The notes beneath the pieces were generated by a model. The model was given only the letters and a program-made list of their open reading frames with translations. It was not told the DNA's origin and made no database searches. A stretch of DNA of 64,000 nt from Rugalucina vietnamica (lineage: Eukaryota > Mollusca > Bivalvia > Lucinida > Lucinidae). Below are positions 11,835 through 22,540 of this stretch, one piece after another. The stretch's first letter is position 1. Each line of letters starts with the position of its first letter. Location of the stretch: assembly GCA_964017185.1 (NCBI GenBank), contig OZ024875.1, forward strand, positions 29,397,456 through 29,461,455, read 5' to 3'. Made by a program: the position numbers and the translations under genes.

Positions 11835-12659
11835 TTTCATGTGATATTGTCGTTAATTGTTAAACTCTAACAAAACGTTGGTGGCAACTGACAAATTTTA
11901 TAATTCTATACCTACCGATTTATATAGCTACATGTGTACATATTATTGAAACATGTATATAATTATGATATATCGTTGCTTATTCTCTTCTTATTTTGAT
12001 GTTAGCCATAGAAACAAGTTCACATGAAAATCATGGTTAATGTTTGGCAGTTGCCATAATCTGATATACAAAGAGCAAAAGATTTATGTTGTTCAGTACT
12101 ATTTCCATAGACTTACGTAATCTTCAGGCATGCATCAGTTGTATAGGCCATTTGGGACCGTTCTATGATGCATAGATATGTATCGATGCTGGCGGCATGA
12201 GTGCACATAAAATATTTAACACAATTTTGTAATTGTGTTTCATTGAAAGAATTTTTATAATATACCCGTAAGCATTATAAAAAGTACTTATTCAAACTGA
12301 AATTATCTACGCGCGTAATAATGCTTTTAAGCTCATCTGAGCCGAATGCAAATGTTTTTCAATAGAAAATTTTAAAAGCAATGGATTATTCAGAAAGGTT
12401 CTAGGCCTGAAAATTGGCAGATACAGGGTAGATATTGGTAGATACATTCTCATATTGGTAGATACTGAGTTAATGAAAGTATATTTCAATTTCAATTTCA
12501 TTTTTCTACCTTGGCCAAAATGACCTTAGCCAAAGGTTATTTTTCAAAGACAGAATCTCAAGTTATCATTCATAGGGCCAGTTTTCCCCTGATCGATGGC
12601 TTTTGTGTCATTAAATGCCAAGTCGATTATGTAAGAAATATGGAGTTATTAAGTGGAAC
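10885..12659. other. Intergenic stretch without a recognised gene
   Basis: Nothing coding was recognised. A (TTA)n microsatellite lies at 11780-11833. The rest is AT-rich unique-looking sequence. Confidence 0.5.
11780..11833. repeat. (TTA)n microsatellite
   Basis: About 18 perfect TTA units. Confidence 0.95.
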
Positions 12660-13337
12660 TACAGTTCAGTTATCAATATACTCCTGCGATATTCAGACAT
12701 AAATTGACAACTCTTCTTGTTTTTAACAATCGTCGCTGGCAAGAAATGGACAACTGGAGGAATTTGTTTATATATTTTGTTGAATATGAGTGTAAGTATT
12801 TACTCTGTATAATAAACTTCCAGCTCTTGTGCTGCTATATGCCTACGATTCCACAATGACCCATTGTTAATGGTATGTAATTTATTTTTAATTATTTTTA
12901 TGAAAAAATGACCATTTATATACTACGGATGAAAATTTGGTGTCTTTATCAGCACTCTTTACAAAGTTACACCCTGATTTTTTTTCATGGTAAAGCGGTT
13001 GTCACAATATAAAACTAAGCATATCACTGTTATTTTACAAGAAAACTATTATTCTACCAGGACGGCTGTAAGAAGAAAGATTCCTTGTGAGTTCTTCCAT
13101 GAGGTAAGACTGTGGAGTCACCTCTGGCTATGTATTCTGCCAAAACGTGGGTTGGCATTTAATCATACAGTTTCATGATTTGTTCCTCCGCACAGAATAC
13201 CATCATGAGTGGGCTAAATTTATTGTTAGGCAATGGCTCACATCTCCTCTACATGCTATTCCAAACATCTTCTATATAGGGTTTAAGTCACGGAAATTTA
13301 TATGCCAATAAAGGGTGCGAAAAAAATAGTATATATG

Positions 13338-13481
13338 TATGATAATGTTCTTTGTAATTCTAAAACCGCAAAACACATTCTGGATATTAGAGGAACGTCT
13401 TTGTTTGAATGTCCGAGTGATTCCATTGACTTAAACCCTATACAAGGGGTTTGAAATATAATGAAGATGAGTTGTGTGTAA
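13338..13481 (+). pseudogene. Tc1/mariner transposase remnant (C-terminal catalytic region)
   Basis: The frame reads YDNVLCNSKTAKHIL, then FECPSDSIDLNPIQGV, a stop codon, then NIMKMSCV. Tc1-family transposases have a DN.x..H segment followed by WPSQSPDLNPIE..W near the third catalytic residue, so this is a clear decayed relative. There is one in-frame TGA where the family tryptophan would be, and no intact N-terminal DNA-binding domain is visible. It is non-functional, and it explains the TA-flanked palindrome around it. Confidence 0.65.
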
Positions 13482-14139
13482 TAGCTTAACATTGAAAAGC
13501 TTCTCTGTGAAAGTTCCAGCCCCCTATGTTATTCTGTGCCAAGAAACTGTATGATGAAATTCCAACCCATGGTTTCGGCAGAATATAAAGCCAGAGGTGA
13601 CTACTCCACAGTGCTTTAAGACATGCTTACTTCAACAGGGAACCCAATAGCAAGATTTCTTAGTGCAACCGTCCTTGTGGAATATTAGTTTTCTTGCAAA
13701 ATAATAACGACAAGAGTTATATTGTAATAACCACTTTACCGTGAAATTCTAAAATGCACATTTAATGAAAATTAGGGTGTAACTTTGTAAATAGTGCTCA
13801 TAAAGACAAAAAAAATCAGCCATAGTACAAAAATGGTCATTCTTTCATTTTTACAAATTACAAATAAAATTACAAACCATTAATCATGGTTCCTTGTGGA
13901 ATATTTGAAACTTGAATATCAGCGATTTTTTGTTAAAAATTGGGTTCTATATGTAATCAATTTAAGCATACATCATCACAAGATCTGGAAGTTTTATTTA
14001 CAGAGTAAATATTTACACTCATATTCAACAAAACATATAAACACATTCTTCCAGTTGTCCATTTCTTGGCAGTGACTATTGTTCAAAAACAAGAAAAGTT
14101 TTCAATTTATTTCTAAATATTGCAGGGTTATATTAATAA

Positions 14140-14510
14140 GGCCGAAAAAATAACTGTGTTTCCGCTAACCCGACCGACCCTGATTTTTTTGTGCCGACCC
14201 TGCAGTTTTTATTGCCATTTTGAAAGAAAATAAAAAGATGTTCATTCCTTGAAATTCAGGTAAATGGACATATGGCTTAAAATAAGTCAAAACTGCAAAA
14301 ATAACATTTAAAATCACTTTATTTATCTTTCTTTATGTTTTAAACCTCAATGTCCGTCATTTTCTAGTATTAGAGACTAATTAAGTTGCATATTATCAAT
14401 TTTTACCTGTTTTCAACAAATAAAAATTAGAGAAAAAATAAAAAGATTTGCCTACCTCCTGACCCTGATTTTTTTCGGCATGTTAGCGGAAACACGGTTA
14501 TTTTCACGCC
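14140..14510. mobile_element. PIF/Harbinger-type (Tourist-like) MITE
   Basis: Flanked by TAA on both sides (14137-14139 and 14511-14513). Terminal repeats of ~48 bases begin GGCCGAAAAAATAACTGTG on the left and GGCGTGAAAATAACCGTG on the right, both followed by TTTCCGCTAAC. No ORF. The 3-bp TWA duplication is typical of PIF/Harbinger. It is inserted in the right terminus of the Tc1-type element, so it is the younger of the two. Confidence 0.75.
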
Positions 14511-14528
14511 TAAATGAACGCAGCTGTA

Positions 14529-15266
14529 TACGCGGTGGGTCGCAATGTTTAGTCGTTGCGTTAAAAGAAAATATCATTTGACATCCGTGCGTGTCAATTC
14601 GTAAATAATTAATAAGTTTCACAAATTTGGTCAACAGGACAACTTAGCATACATGTGCAATACTTACTATTGTGAAATAAGCCCAGAATTAGTTTAAAGG
14701 TGAAGATCTCTCGTTAAACACTAAAATATTGCTGACAAAAAAAACACAACACCTATCGTGGTCCAGACTGGTTTAAAATTTGTTTATTCTAACTGCCTAA
14801 CTGGTGTGCTCGTTGTCTTTGGTTTTGGTTGAGACTAGCCAGATGGCTACCTTGTTAGGAAAGAGCTAGTCATTCTGCTCTTCATGTGTGTTGTGGGGAA
14901 AATGTTTTGCTTTGTTTCATGTATCGTCGTTCCCACCTGGTGTCTATGTTGTGACTTTAAATTTAATTGCATCGATTCCTGGGCCCTCTATTCTTACTTT
15001 GCGAATGTGTGTTGTAATTCATATTTTTTGCTTGGTATACTGACAAATAATCACAGTAGAATTAGCATTATTTAAAATATAAGACTATAGATAGTCTTTA
15101 TAGGTCTGAGAGTGTAAACAATAATTTATTATATCCCTTCAAAAGTTAAAAAAAAAAAAACAACGTTAATTTATCGAATATTGGATAAATAATTTGGATG
15201 AAACATGCAGCAATAAAATTTGCACCAAACTGAAAAACGTACACAATACGTTTTGCATATAATCAT
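14529..15266. other. Intergenic stretch without a recognised gene
   Basis: No ORF of note and no recognised repeat, apart from a short poly(A) run near 15150. Confidence 0.5.
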
Positions 15267-15540
15267 CAGGAAAACATGTCCGTGCAATGTATACCCCCTT
15301 AAACCCCACATAAATATAGAAAAACTGGGGTATGCACGGGTATACCTATTTTTCTTATTTTTGCTCAAAAACATAGATTGTGGGTACTCGTTAGAACCGC
15401 CTCGCCGAGGCGGTTCTAACGTGTACCCACAATCTATGTTTTGAGCAAAAATAAGAAAAATATCAAAATTCTTCAGCTAAAAATTTTCAATTTTTACAAC
15501 TTCGAATCTCCATATATTGCATGGGCAAGTTTTGCATATA
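15267..15540 (+). mobile_element. Hairpin MITE family 1, copy a
   Basis: About 270 bp. Outer sequences resemble GGAAAACATGTCCGTG and, inverted, GCATGGGCAAGTTTT. The centre is a ~115-bp near-perfect palindrome (about 15347-15461). Its core is TTAGAACCGCCTCG next to CCGAGGCGGTTCTAA, flanked by GTGGGTAC and GTACCCAC. Other copies are at 37498, 40352 and 55337. Confidence 0.8.
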
Positions 15541-15679
15541 ACTTTTCCACATACAATCCACAAAAAAGTGTTTTATAATTGCGCAGAAGTGTTTTATTCG
15601 TATCCGTCACATGGTGTAATGTATTCCGTGTAATCCGTGTAATGGTTATTCTGAGCTGTTTTGTTCCATACTTACCTTG

Positions 15680-15869
<190 letters not shown>

Positions 15870-16445
15870 GGAGATTTTATCATCAACAGTGCAAAATCCT
15901 ATTTGTGCCTGAGCGCGCTTTCGCCTTTCGGCTTCTTCAGAGGCTTACTAAATACTACATAATAAGAGTGTGATATCTACATCTGCCTGTCATAGGCAGT
16001 CCAAAACTAGGAGACAAAATGTAATCTAAAAATTCTACATACTACTCATAACATTGTAAAACCTTATATAACTACATAAGAAATAAACACACCGCTACAA
16101 ACTAGAAAAATGTAACTACAGCAAAATGGCTACGGAATTTTGAAAATGAAGAAATTTGGAAAATTAAACAGAAATTTAACAAAATTATGATTTTTGCGGG
16201 CTAATACATCTTGGAGAGGTTGGAAACAGTGTTAGAACTGTCAAAGTTGAAAATAAAAAGTACTAAATGGCGTAAAATCGTATAACTGAAATTGAGAGAA
16301 TTTCGTGACCGTTCACCTGTAGGATTATCGGAAATCTGAATATCGGAAATCCATATATACTTACCGCATATCATTTTAGCATCCAAATTGGATCCAGTGC
16401 TACCGACAGGGTTTGATTGTTTGATGTATATTACCTAAATCTCAT

Positions 16446-16447
<2 letters not shown>
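15870..16447 (-). mobile_element. PLE solo end (pseudo-LTR fragment) plus inverted X segment
   Basis: 15870-16350 matches the minus-strand 3' region of the full PLE at 16539 onward, including the hammerhead-like motif, with a few substitutions. It then switches to a ~94-bp X segment (16354-16447, TTACCGCATATCATTTTAGC..), which is in the opposite orientation to the X in the full element (20337-20430). It runs straight into a second (TA)n tract. This looks like a truncated copy with 5' inversion, as is common for PLE insertions. Confidence 0.75.
15907..15944 (-). ncRNA. Hammerhead-ribozyme-like motif, copy A
   Basis: The minus strand reads GCCT, CTGAAGA, A, GCC-GAAA-GGC, GAA, AGCGCGCT, C, AGGC. 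It has the same parts as the copy at 23417-23454, described there. Confidence 0.6.

Positions 16448-16538
<91 letters not shown>
16446..16538. repeat. (TA)n tract between PLE solo end and full PLE
   Basis: About 90 bases of TA repeat. It is the target tract at the 3' end of the full PLE copy. Confidence 0.95.
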
Positions 16539-16540
<2 letters not shown>

Positions 16541-16575
16541 AGATTTTATCATCAACAGTGCGAAATCCTATTTGT

Positions 16576-16613
16576 GCCTGAGCGCGCTTTCGCCTTTCGG
16601 CTTCTTCAGAGGC
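16576..16613 (-). ncRNA. Hammerhead-ribozyme-like motif, copy B (in full PLE)
   Basis: Same 38-base motif on the sense strand of the element, 37 bases from its 3' terminus. It would sit near the end of the element transcript. Confidence 0.65.
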
Positions 16614-17276
16614 TTACTAAATACTACATAATAAGAGTGTGATATCTACATCTGCCTGTCATAGGCAGTCCAAAACTAGGAGACAAAATGTAATCTAAAA
16701 ATTCTACATACTACTCATAACATTGTAAAACCTTATATAACTACATAAGAAATAAACACACCGCTACAAACTTGAAAAATGTAAATACAGCAAAATGGCT
16801 ACGGAATTTTGAAAATGAAGAAATTTGGAAAATTAAACAGAAATTTAACAAAATTATGATTTTTGTGGGCAAATACATCTTGGAGAGGTTGGAAACAGTG
16901 TTAGAACTGTCAAAGTTGAAAATAAAAAGTACTTAATGGCGTAAAATCGTATAACTGAAATTGAGAGAATTTCGTGACCGTTCACCTGTAGGATTATCGG
17001 AAATCTGAAGCGTCACCTGTAAGATTATCGGATTTCTATAGCGTCAGTCGTTAACACACCGCTACAAATGTGAATTATAAGAACAGCTCATAAGTAAGGT
17101 ACAGGTGAAGGCGGAGTCTCTATGTGCAAAATGAAGGAGTAAAGCCTATCAGGATATGGATAGACAATGTGTAAAGGGGGATGAAGTCCAAAACGGGACA
17201 TCAAATCGGATCAAATATCCATGTTAGGCTAACTATACATGCTGGCCTATTGCACTATGCTGTAACACTACTGTGT

Positions 17277-20135
17277 TTAATCACCTTTATTGATACCATG
17301 TGGCTGGAGTGTGTTCAGGCGTCTGATCCAATACGTTTCACGAGCTTTTCTTGCCGAATCAGACCAGTTGATGTCATGGTCAAGACAGCATAGGGCAACG
17401 TGGCTGTTAAAGTCATGTCCAGGTAAAGTGAAGTGTTCCGCTACCGGTGCCCTTTGAAACCTCCGGTGTTTCCAATCAGAGCGGTGACCATTGATACGCT
17501 TATGGAGGGGTTGTCCAGTCTCACCTATATACTGCTTGTTGCACTTTGTGCAGGTGATCAGATAAACCACATTCTTGGATTTGCAGTTTGTCTGATGTTT
17601 GAGTTTCACTGGCGCGCCGTTGGACGACTTGGCAACCTGAGTAGGTGTCATGACCTTGCAACAAGAACATGCCCTTCCCCCACAAGGCTTCGACTCCCCA
17701 GGTGGGGTGTTGTCCATAGGGTCTTGTGGTAGTCTAGCTTTGACTAGAAGGTCTCTGAGACTCTTAGGGCGTCTATATGCCATCACGGGCTTCTTAGGAA
17801 ATACCTTCTTCAGGCGTTCTGAGGAATCAATGATAGACCAGTGTTTGTTGACGATTTCCTTAACTTTGGGTAGTTCAGGATGATATGTCATAACAAAAGG
17901 GGTGGCCGTATCTGTCGACTCCTCTTTGGGTCTGTAAGATAGTAGATCCCCTCGTTTGTGTGATCTGGCTTTGGCGATAGCAGTACTTATTTCCTGTAAG
18001 CTGTAACCCCGTCTTTTCAGATGGCTGGTCAATTCATTGACCCTGTTCTCAAATGCATCCGTTGTAGAGCATATGCGTCTGATGCGCAAGGCAAGGCTGT
18101 ACGGAATGTTACGGCATATGTGTTTGGGATGACAACTGGTGGGAAGGAGGTGTTGGTGAGTGTCAGTGGGCTTGGTATACAAGTCCACCTGGATGCTATC
18201 ACCTACCAGGGTAGAGTTGGTGTCTAGGAACACATGGTTGTCATTGGAGGTTTCGGCCGTGAACTTTATGGTTGGGTGAAAGTTGTTGGCCTCCTCCAAG
18301 AAGGTCTGGAGATTGTCCTGACCATGACCCCATTTCATGTCGATGTCGTCGATGAACCGGAGCCATGAAAAGGGTTTTAGTTGTACTGTCCGGAGAAGCT
18401 GGCCTTCTAACTTTCCCATGAATATATTTGCATAGGCTGGTGCCATTTTTGTTCCCATTGCAGTCCCTTGTACTTGAAGGTAATGTCTACCATTGAATTC
18501 GAAGTTATTACACTTCAAGATTATTGTGAGAAGCTCTACCAGTGTTTTAGTTGGAGGGTCTTTGACATGTCTCCTATCCCATGCCTCCTCACAGGCTTGA
18601 ATGCCGTCTTGGTGAGGTATGTTCGTATACAGGGCTGTAACGTCAAGGGATACTAGGAGAGTTTCTTGGGAGACCGGACCCGCTTCGTCCAATTTTCTTA
18701 AATAATCTGTGGTATCTTTCAGGTGAGACGGTAGATCTAGGACATGGGGCTGCAAGTGGAGATCAACAAATTCAGAGATCTTCTCTGTAGGATGCCCATT
18801 AGCAGAGACTATAGGGCGTCCAGGGTTGCCAGCTTTGTGTATTTTAGGGAGTAGATAGAATCGTCCGGCTCTTGGTCGATCAACAATGAGAAAGTCCATA
18901 TTCTTCTCAGAGATATGACCATCTTCATACATGGAATGAACAGCCAAAGAGACTTTCTTGGCGAATTCATCTGTTGGGTCATGATCAAGGGGCTTGTAGT
19001 GCCTGGAGTCCGACAATTGCCTCTCTGCCTCGGAGATATAGTGCTCTCTATCCATAACAACAACAGCCGAGCCTTTGTCAGCCGGTTTAATGACAATGTC
19101 ATTGTTTCTTTGTAGAGAAAAGAGAGCTTGGCGTTCGGCCTTGGTAAGGTTGTCATGTCTTGGATTATTTGGCTTGTGTGAAGTAATATCTGACTCGACA
19201 CTTGAAATGAAGGTCTCAAGATCTCGACCCTGCTTGGGAGGTTGCCATGAACTTTTGAGGACAAACTTAGGGTATTTCTCCTTTGGGCGATCCGGCATGT
19301 TCATAAATGTAGTAAGCTGTGTGGCTATGCTTGCATTAGAATCATCTGGATCGTCATCAGAGACAGAGCTCATGTCATTTTCTGTGGTTTGTACCTTTGT
19401 AAAGTGTGACTTGAGCCTCATTCTGCGGCTAAATGCCACTGTGTCCTCAACCAGTTTTCCGCGATCGTAACTTTTTGGGCGCGGGCAGAAACCCAAACCC
19501 TTAGATAGAAGTGCTTCTTCAGGTTTCGATAGCTCTCTACTAGACAAATTTAGGACAAAGTTTGAGGACTTGTTGTCTTGCTTGTCCTGAACCTTGTTGA
19601 TTCGTCTGAATCGCCTACTTCTAGGCTTACGTGCATCTGGTGGCTTCTCCGGAGGTATGCAGTTTGATGTGGGTGGCACGCCTAAGACTCTCAACTTTTT
19701 CTCACGTTTGTTTGTGAGAAGTCTTTCTTGTCTTTTAGACTCTATATTGAGTCTGGAGAGCACTCTGTTCAGAGATGATTCGCCCGCAGTTTGCTTAAAC
19801 TCTTGTTTGAGGTATTCAAGGGTTGTGTTTAAGTTCCGTAAGAGTGCGGAAAATTGGCCCAGCAACAATGTCATAATATCGATAGAAGTTTTCGTGAAAA
19901 TGCCTTCGACACGTTTGTGAAACCGTAATGATGGTTTTCCTGGTCCGTTGATGTGGGCATTGAACTTCAGCCCGTTCGGGATGACTTTGTGTTGTAAACA
20001 TTTGGTCAGGAATTGACACTGATGGCTGTATTTAGCTTGTTTCAGTGTATTGGAGAGCATAGTTTGCTCAAGAAGTGTGTGGTTGACCCTGTCAGGGGAC
20101 TTGGTCATTGTAACAAAATTGCTGAGGTATAACAC
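17277..20135 (-). CDS. Penelope-like reverse transcriptase with C-terminal GIY-YIG endonuclease
   Basis: An intact 952-residue polyprotein that copies element RNA into DNA and nicks target DNA. The N-terminal ~300 residues are lineage-specific, with a basic patch near 169-178. RT motifs in order: KPADKGSAVVVMD (350-362), FYLLPKIHK (426-434), RPIVSANG, motif A SLDVTALYTNIP (D498), motif B GTAMGTKMAPAYANIF (557-572), motif C FIDD (594-597) and a thumb with LYTKPTDTHQHL. A Cys-rich linker (CGGRACSCC..NCKSK) precedes the GIY-YIG domain: VYL 857-859, YIG 869-871, R880, E933. The length fits EN-containing PLEs, and no frameshift or stop is seen. The Cys linker resembles that of the Neptune-type lineage, but lineage placement needs a tree. 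The first Met of the frame was taken as the start; M10 is an alternative. Confidence 0.93.
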   Translation of the reverse strand: MLYLSNFVTMTKSPDRVNHTLLEQTMLSNTLKQAKYSHQCQFLTKCLQHKVIPNGLKFNAHINGPGKPSLRFHKRVEGIFTKTSIDIMTLLLGQFSALLRNLNTTLEYLKQEFKQTAGESSLNRVLSRLNIESKRQERLLTNKREKKLRVLGVPPTSNCIPPEKPPDARKPRSRRFRRINKVQDKQDNKSSNFVLNLSSRELSKPEEALLSKGLGFCPRPKSYDRGKLVEDTVAFSRRMRLKSHFTKVQTTENDMSSVSDDDPDDSNASIATQLTTFMNMPDRPKEKYPKFVLKSSWQPPKQGRDLETFISSVESDITSHKPNNPRHDNLTKAERQALFSLQRNNDIVIKPADKGSAVVVMDREHYISEAERQLSDSRHYKPLDHDPTDEFAKKVSLAVHSMYEDGHISEKNMDFLIVDRPRAGRFYLLPKIHKAGNPGRPIVSANGHPTEKISEFVDLHLQPHVLDLPSHLKDTTDYLRKLDEAGPVSQETLLVSLDVTALYTNIPHQDGIQACEEAWDRRHVKDPPTKTLVELLTIILKCNNFEFNGRHYLQVQGTAMGTKMAPAYANIFMGKLEGQLLRTVQLKPFSWLRFIDDIDMKWGHGQDNLQTFLEEANNFHPTIKFTAETSNDNHVFLDTNSTLVGDSIQVDLYTKPTDTHQHLLPTSCHPKHICRNIPYSLALRIRRICSTTDAFENRVNELTSHLKRRGYSLQEISTAIAKARSHKRGDLLSYRPKEESTDTATPFVMTYHPELPKVKEIVNKHWSIIDSSERLKKVFPKKPVMAYRRPKSLRDLLVKARLPQDPMDNTPPGESKPCGGRACSCCKVMTPTQVAKSSNGAPVKLKHQTNCKSKNVVYLITCTKCNKQYIGETGQPLHKRINGHRSDWKHRRFQRAPVAEHFTLPGHDFNSHVALCCLDHDINWSDSARKARETYWIRRLNTLQPHGINKGD

Positions 20136-20467
20136 AGAAGATTGAAGCGACTTAAAAAGGTACTGGTGAAACTAAGGATCTAAAAAAATAATTGAAGCGG
20201 TTGGATACAGAAAAAAGAAAAAGGGAAAAAATTCTAACTACTGAGCTAAGCTATAAAACTACTCAACTAAATATGAAATGTGACCGGGTTTAATTGGATC
20301 GCAAGGATACAAGATGTATATAAATTAATAGTATAATATGAGATTTAGGTAATATACATCAAACAATCTAACCCTGTCGGTAGCACTGGATCCAATTTGG
20401 ATGCTAAAATGATATGCGGTAAGTATATATGGAGATTTTATCATCAACAGTGCGAAATCCTATTTGT

Positions 20468-20505
20468 GCCTGAGCGCGCTTTCGCCTTTCGGCTTCTTCA
20501 GAGGC
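20468..20505 (-). ncRNA. Hammerhead-ribozyme-like motif, copy C
   Basis: Identical 38-base motif. It lies just upstream of the X segment and 5' UTR of the full copy, so a read-through tandem transcript would carry copies C and B at either end of one element unit. Confidence 0.65.
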
Positions 20506-21168
20506 TTACTAAATACTACATAATAAGAGTGTGATATCTACATCTGCCTGTCATAGGCAGTCCAAAACTAGGAGACAAAATGTAATCTAAAAATTCTACA
20601 TACTACTCATAACATTGTAAAACCTTATATAACTACATAAGAAATAAACACACCGCTACAAACTTGAAAAATGTAAATACAGCAAAATGGCTACGGAATT
20701 TTGAAAATGAAGAAATTTGGAAAATTAAACAGAAATTTAACAAAATTATGATTTTTGTGGGCAAATACATCTTGGAGAGGTTGGAAACAGTGTTAGAACT
20801 GTCAAAGTTGAAAAGAAAAAGTACTTAATGGCGTAAAATCGTATAACTGAAATTGAGAGAATTTCGTGACCGTTCACCTGTAGGATTATCGGAAATCTGA
20901 AGCGTCACCTGTAAGATTATCGGATTTCTATAGCGTCAGTCGTTAACACACCGCTACAAATGTGAATTATAAGAACAGCTCATAAGTAAGGTACAGGTGA
21001 AGGCGGAGTCTCTATGTGCAAAATGAAGGAGTAAAGCCTATCAGGATATGGATAGACAATGTGTAAAGGGGGATGAAGTCCAAAACGGGACATCAAATCG
21101 GATCAAATATCCATGTTAGGCTAACTATACATGCTGGCCTATTGCACTATGCTGTAACACTACTGTGT

Positions 21169-22414
21169 TTAATCACCTTTATTGATACCATGTGGCTGGA
21201 GTGTGTTCAGGCGTCTGATCCAATACGTTTCACGAGCTTTTCTTGCCGAATCAGACCAGTTGATGTCATGGTCAAGACAGCATAGGGCAACGTGGCTGTT
21301 AAAGTCATGTCCAGGTAAAGTGAAGTGTTCCGCTACCGGTGCCCTTTGAAACCTCCGGTGTTTCCAATCAGAGCGGTGACCATTGATACGCTTATGGAGG
21401 GGTTGTCCAGTCTCACCTATATACTGCTTGTTGCACTTTGTGCAGGTGATCAGATAAACCACATTCTTGGATTTGCAGTTTGTCTGATGTTTGAGTTTCA
21501 CTGGCGCGCCGTTGGACGACTTGGCAACCTGAGTAGGTGTCATGACCTTGCAACAAGAACATGCCCTTCCCCCACAAGGCTTCGACTCCCCAGGTGGGGT
21601 GTTGTCCATAGGGTCTTGTGGTAGTCTAGCTTTGACTAGAAGGTCCCTGAGACTCTTAGGGCGTCTATATGCCATCACGGGCTTCTTAGGAAATACCTTC
21701 TTCAGGCGTTCTGAGGAATCAATGATAGACCAGTGTTTGTTGACGATTTCCTTAACTTTGGGTAGTTCAGGATGATATGTCATAACAAAAGGGGTGGCCG
21801 TATCTGTCGACTCCTCTTTGGGTCTGTAAGATAGTAGATCCCCTCGTTTGTGTGATCTGGCTTTGGCGATAGCAGTACTTATTTCCTGTAAGCTGTAACC
21901 CCGTCTTTTCAGATGGCTGGTCAATTCATTGACCCTGTTCTCAAATGCATCCGTTGTAGAGCATATGCGTCTGATGCGCAAGGCAAGGCTGTACGGAATG
22001 TTACGGCATATGTGTTTGGGATGACAACTGGTGGGAAGGAGGTGTTGGTGAGTGTCAGTGGGCTTGGTATACAAGTCCACCTGGATGCTATCACCTACCA
22101 GGGTAGAGTTGGTGTCTAGGAACACATGGTTGTCATTGGAGGTTTCGGCCGTGAACTTTATGGTTGGGTGAAAGTTGTTGGCCTCCTCCAAGAAGGTCTG
22201 GAGATTGTCCTGACCATGACCCCATTTCATGTCGATGTCGTCGATGAACCGGAGCCATGAAAAGGGTTTTAGTTGTACTGTCCGGAGAAGCTGGCCTTCT
22301 AACTTTCCCATGAATATATTTGCATAGGCTGGTGCCATTTTTGTTCCCATTGCAGTCCCTTGTACTTGAAGGTAATGTCTACCATTGAATTCGAAGTTAT
22401 TACACTTCAAGATT
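21169..22414 (-). pseudogene. PLE RT/endonuclease, C-terminal 415 residues only
   Basis: The frame matches residues 538-952 of the intact protein: RT motifs B and C, thumb, Cys linker and GIY-YIG. Motif A and everything upstream are lost. An open frame extends to 22449, but its first ~11 residues (MRLDNPSISVS) come from inverted hairpin sequence and are not native. It cannot encode an active RT. Confidence 0.9.
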
Positions 22415-22540
22415 ATTGATACGCTTATGGAGGGGTTGTCCAGTCTCACCTATATACTGCTTGTTGCACTTTGTATATAGGTATATAGTATATAGCAGTA
22501 TATAGGTGAGACTGGACAACCCCTCCATAAGCGTATCAAT
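22415..22540. repeat. Perfect 46-bp inverted repeat at the PLE copy junction
   Basis: Arms 22415-22460 and 22495-22540 are exact reverse complements around a 34-base TATA-rich loop. The left arm repeats GIY-YIG codons also present at 21383-21428. The structure looks like a template switch or foldback made during insertion. Confidence 0.9.

Larger units (their letters stand above)
12662..14526. mobile_element. Degenerate foldback Tc1/mariner-type element carrying a nested MITE
   Basis: The left end is TA then CAGTTCAGTTATCAATATAC at 12660; the right end is GCAGCTG then TA at 14527-14528. The right terminus is split by the Harbinger-type MITE at 14140-14510. Reading across that insert restores ...TATTAA plus ATGAACGCAGCTG, which aligns with the left terminus. 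Long imperfect arms (about 12670-13190 and 13530-14136) pair; both contain CCTGCRATATT and AAATAAATTGA, as in the 9686-10882 element. The centre holds a transposase remnant. Confidence 0.65.
16539..20430 (-). mobile_element. Penelope-like retroelement, apparently full-length
   Basis: On the minus strand the order is: X segment (20430-20337), 5' UTR, intact RT/endonuclease ORF (20135-17277), ~740-base 3' region with the hammerhead-like motif, and end CATCATAAAATCTCC-like sequence at 16539 against (TA)n. A 5'-truncated copy sits head-to-tail immediately upstream (20431 on), the tandem layout usual for Penelope-like elements. Near-identity with the other copies and the uninterrupted ORF suggest recent activity. 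Confidence 0.9.
20431..22414 (-). mobile_element. 5'-truncated PLE copy, tandem upstream of the full copy
   Basis: Near-identical to 16539-18522 of the full element. It includes the 3' region, the hammerhead-like motif and the ORF back to just before RT motif B. Its 5' break at 22414 joins a hairpin that leads into an inverted fragment. Confidence 0.9.

Noticed and set aside
11664..11870. 68-codon frame with a poly-Leu run
   Set aside because: The Leu run is the (TTA)n microsatellite; the 58608-58853 frame is the same kind of artefact.
17181..17393. A 70-codon frame (MKSKTGHQIG..) present three times
   Set aside because: It is antisense to the PLE 3' region and end of the ORF; it recurs only because the element does.
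17433..19920. Plus-strand frames of 60-131 codons across the PLE
   Set aside because: They are antisense to the RT/endonuclease ORF and recur identically at 21325-22119; shadows of the real frame.
21169..22449. A shorter PLE protein with its own start (MRLDNPSISVS..)
   Set aside because: The first residues come from inverted hairpin sequence, and RT motif A is missing; it is a truncated copy.
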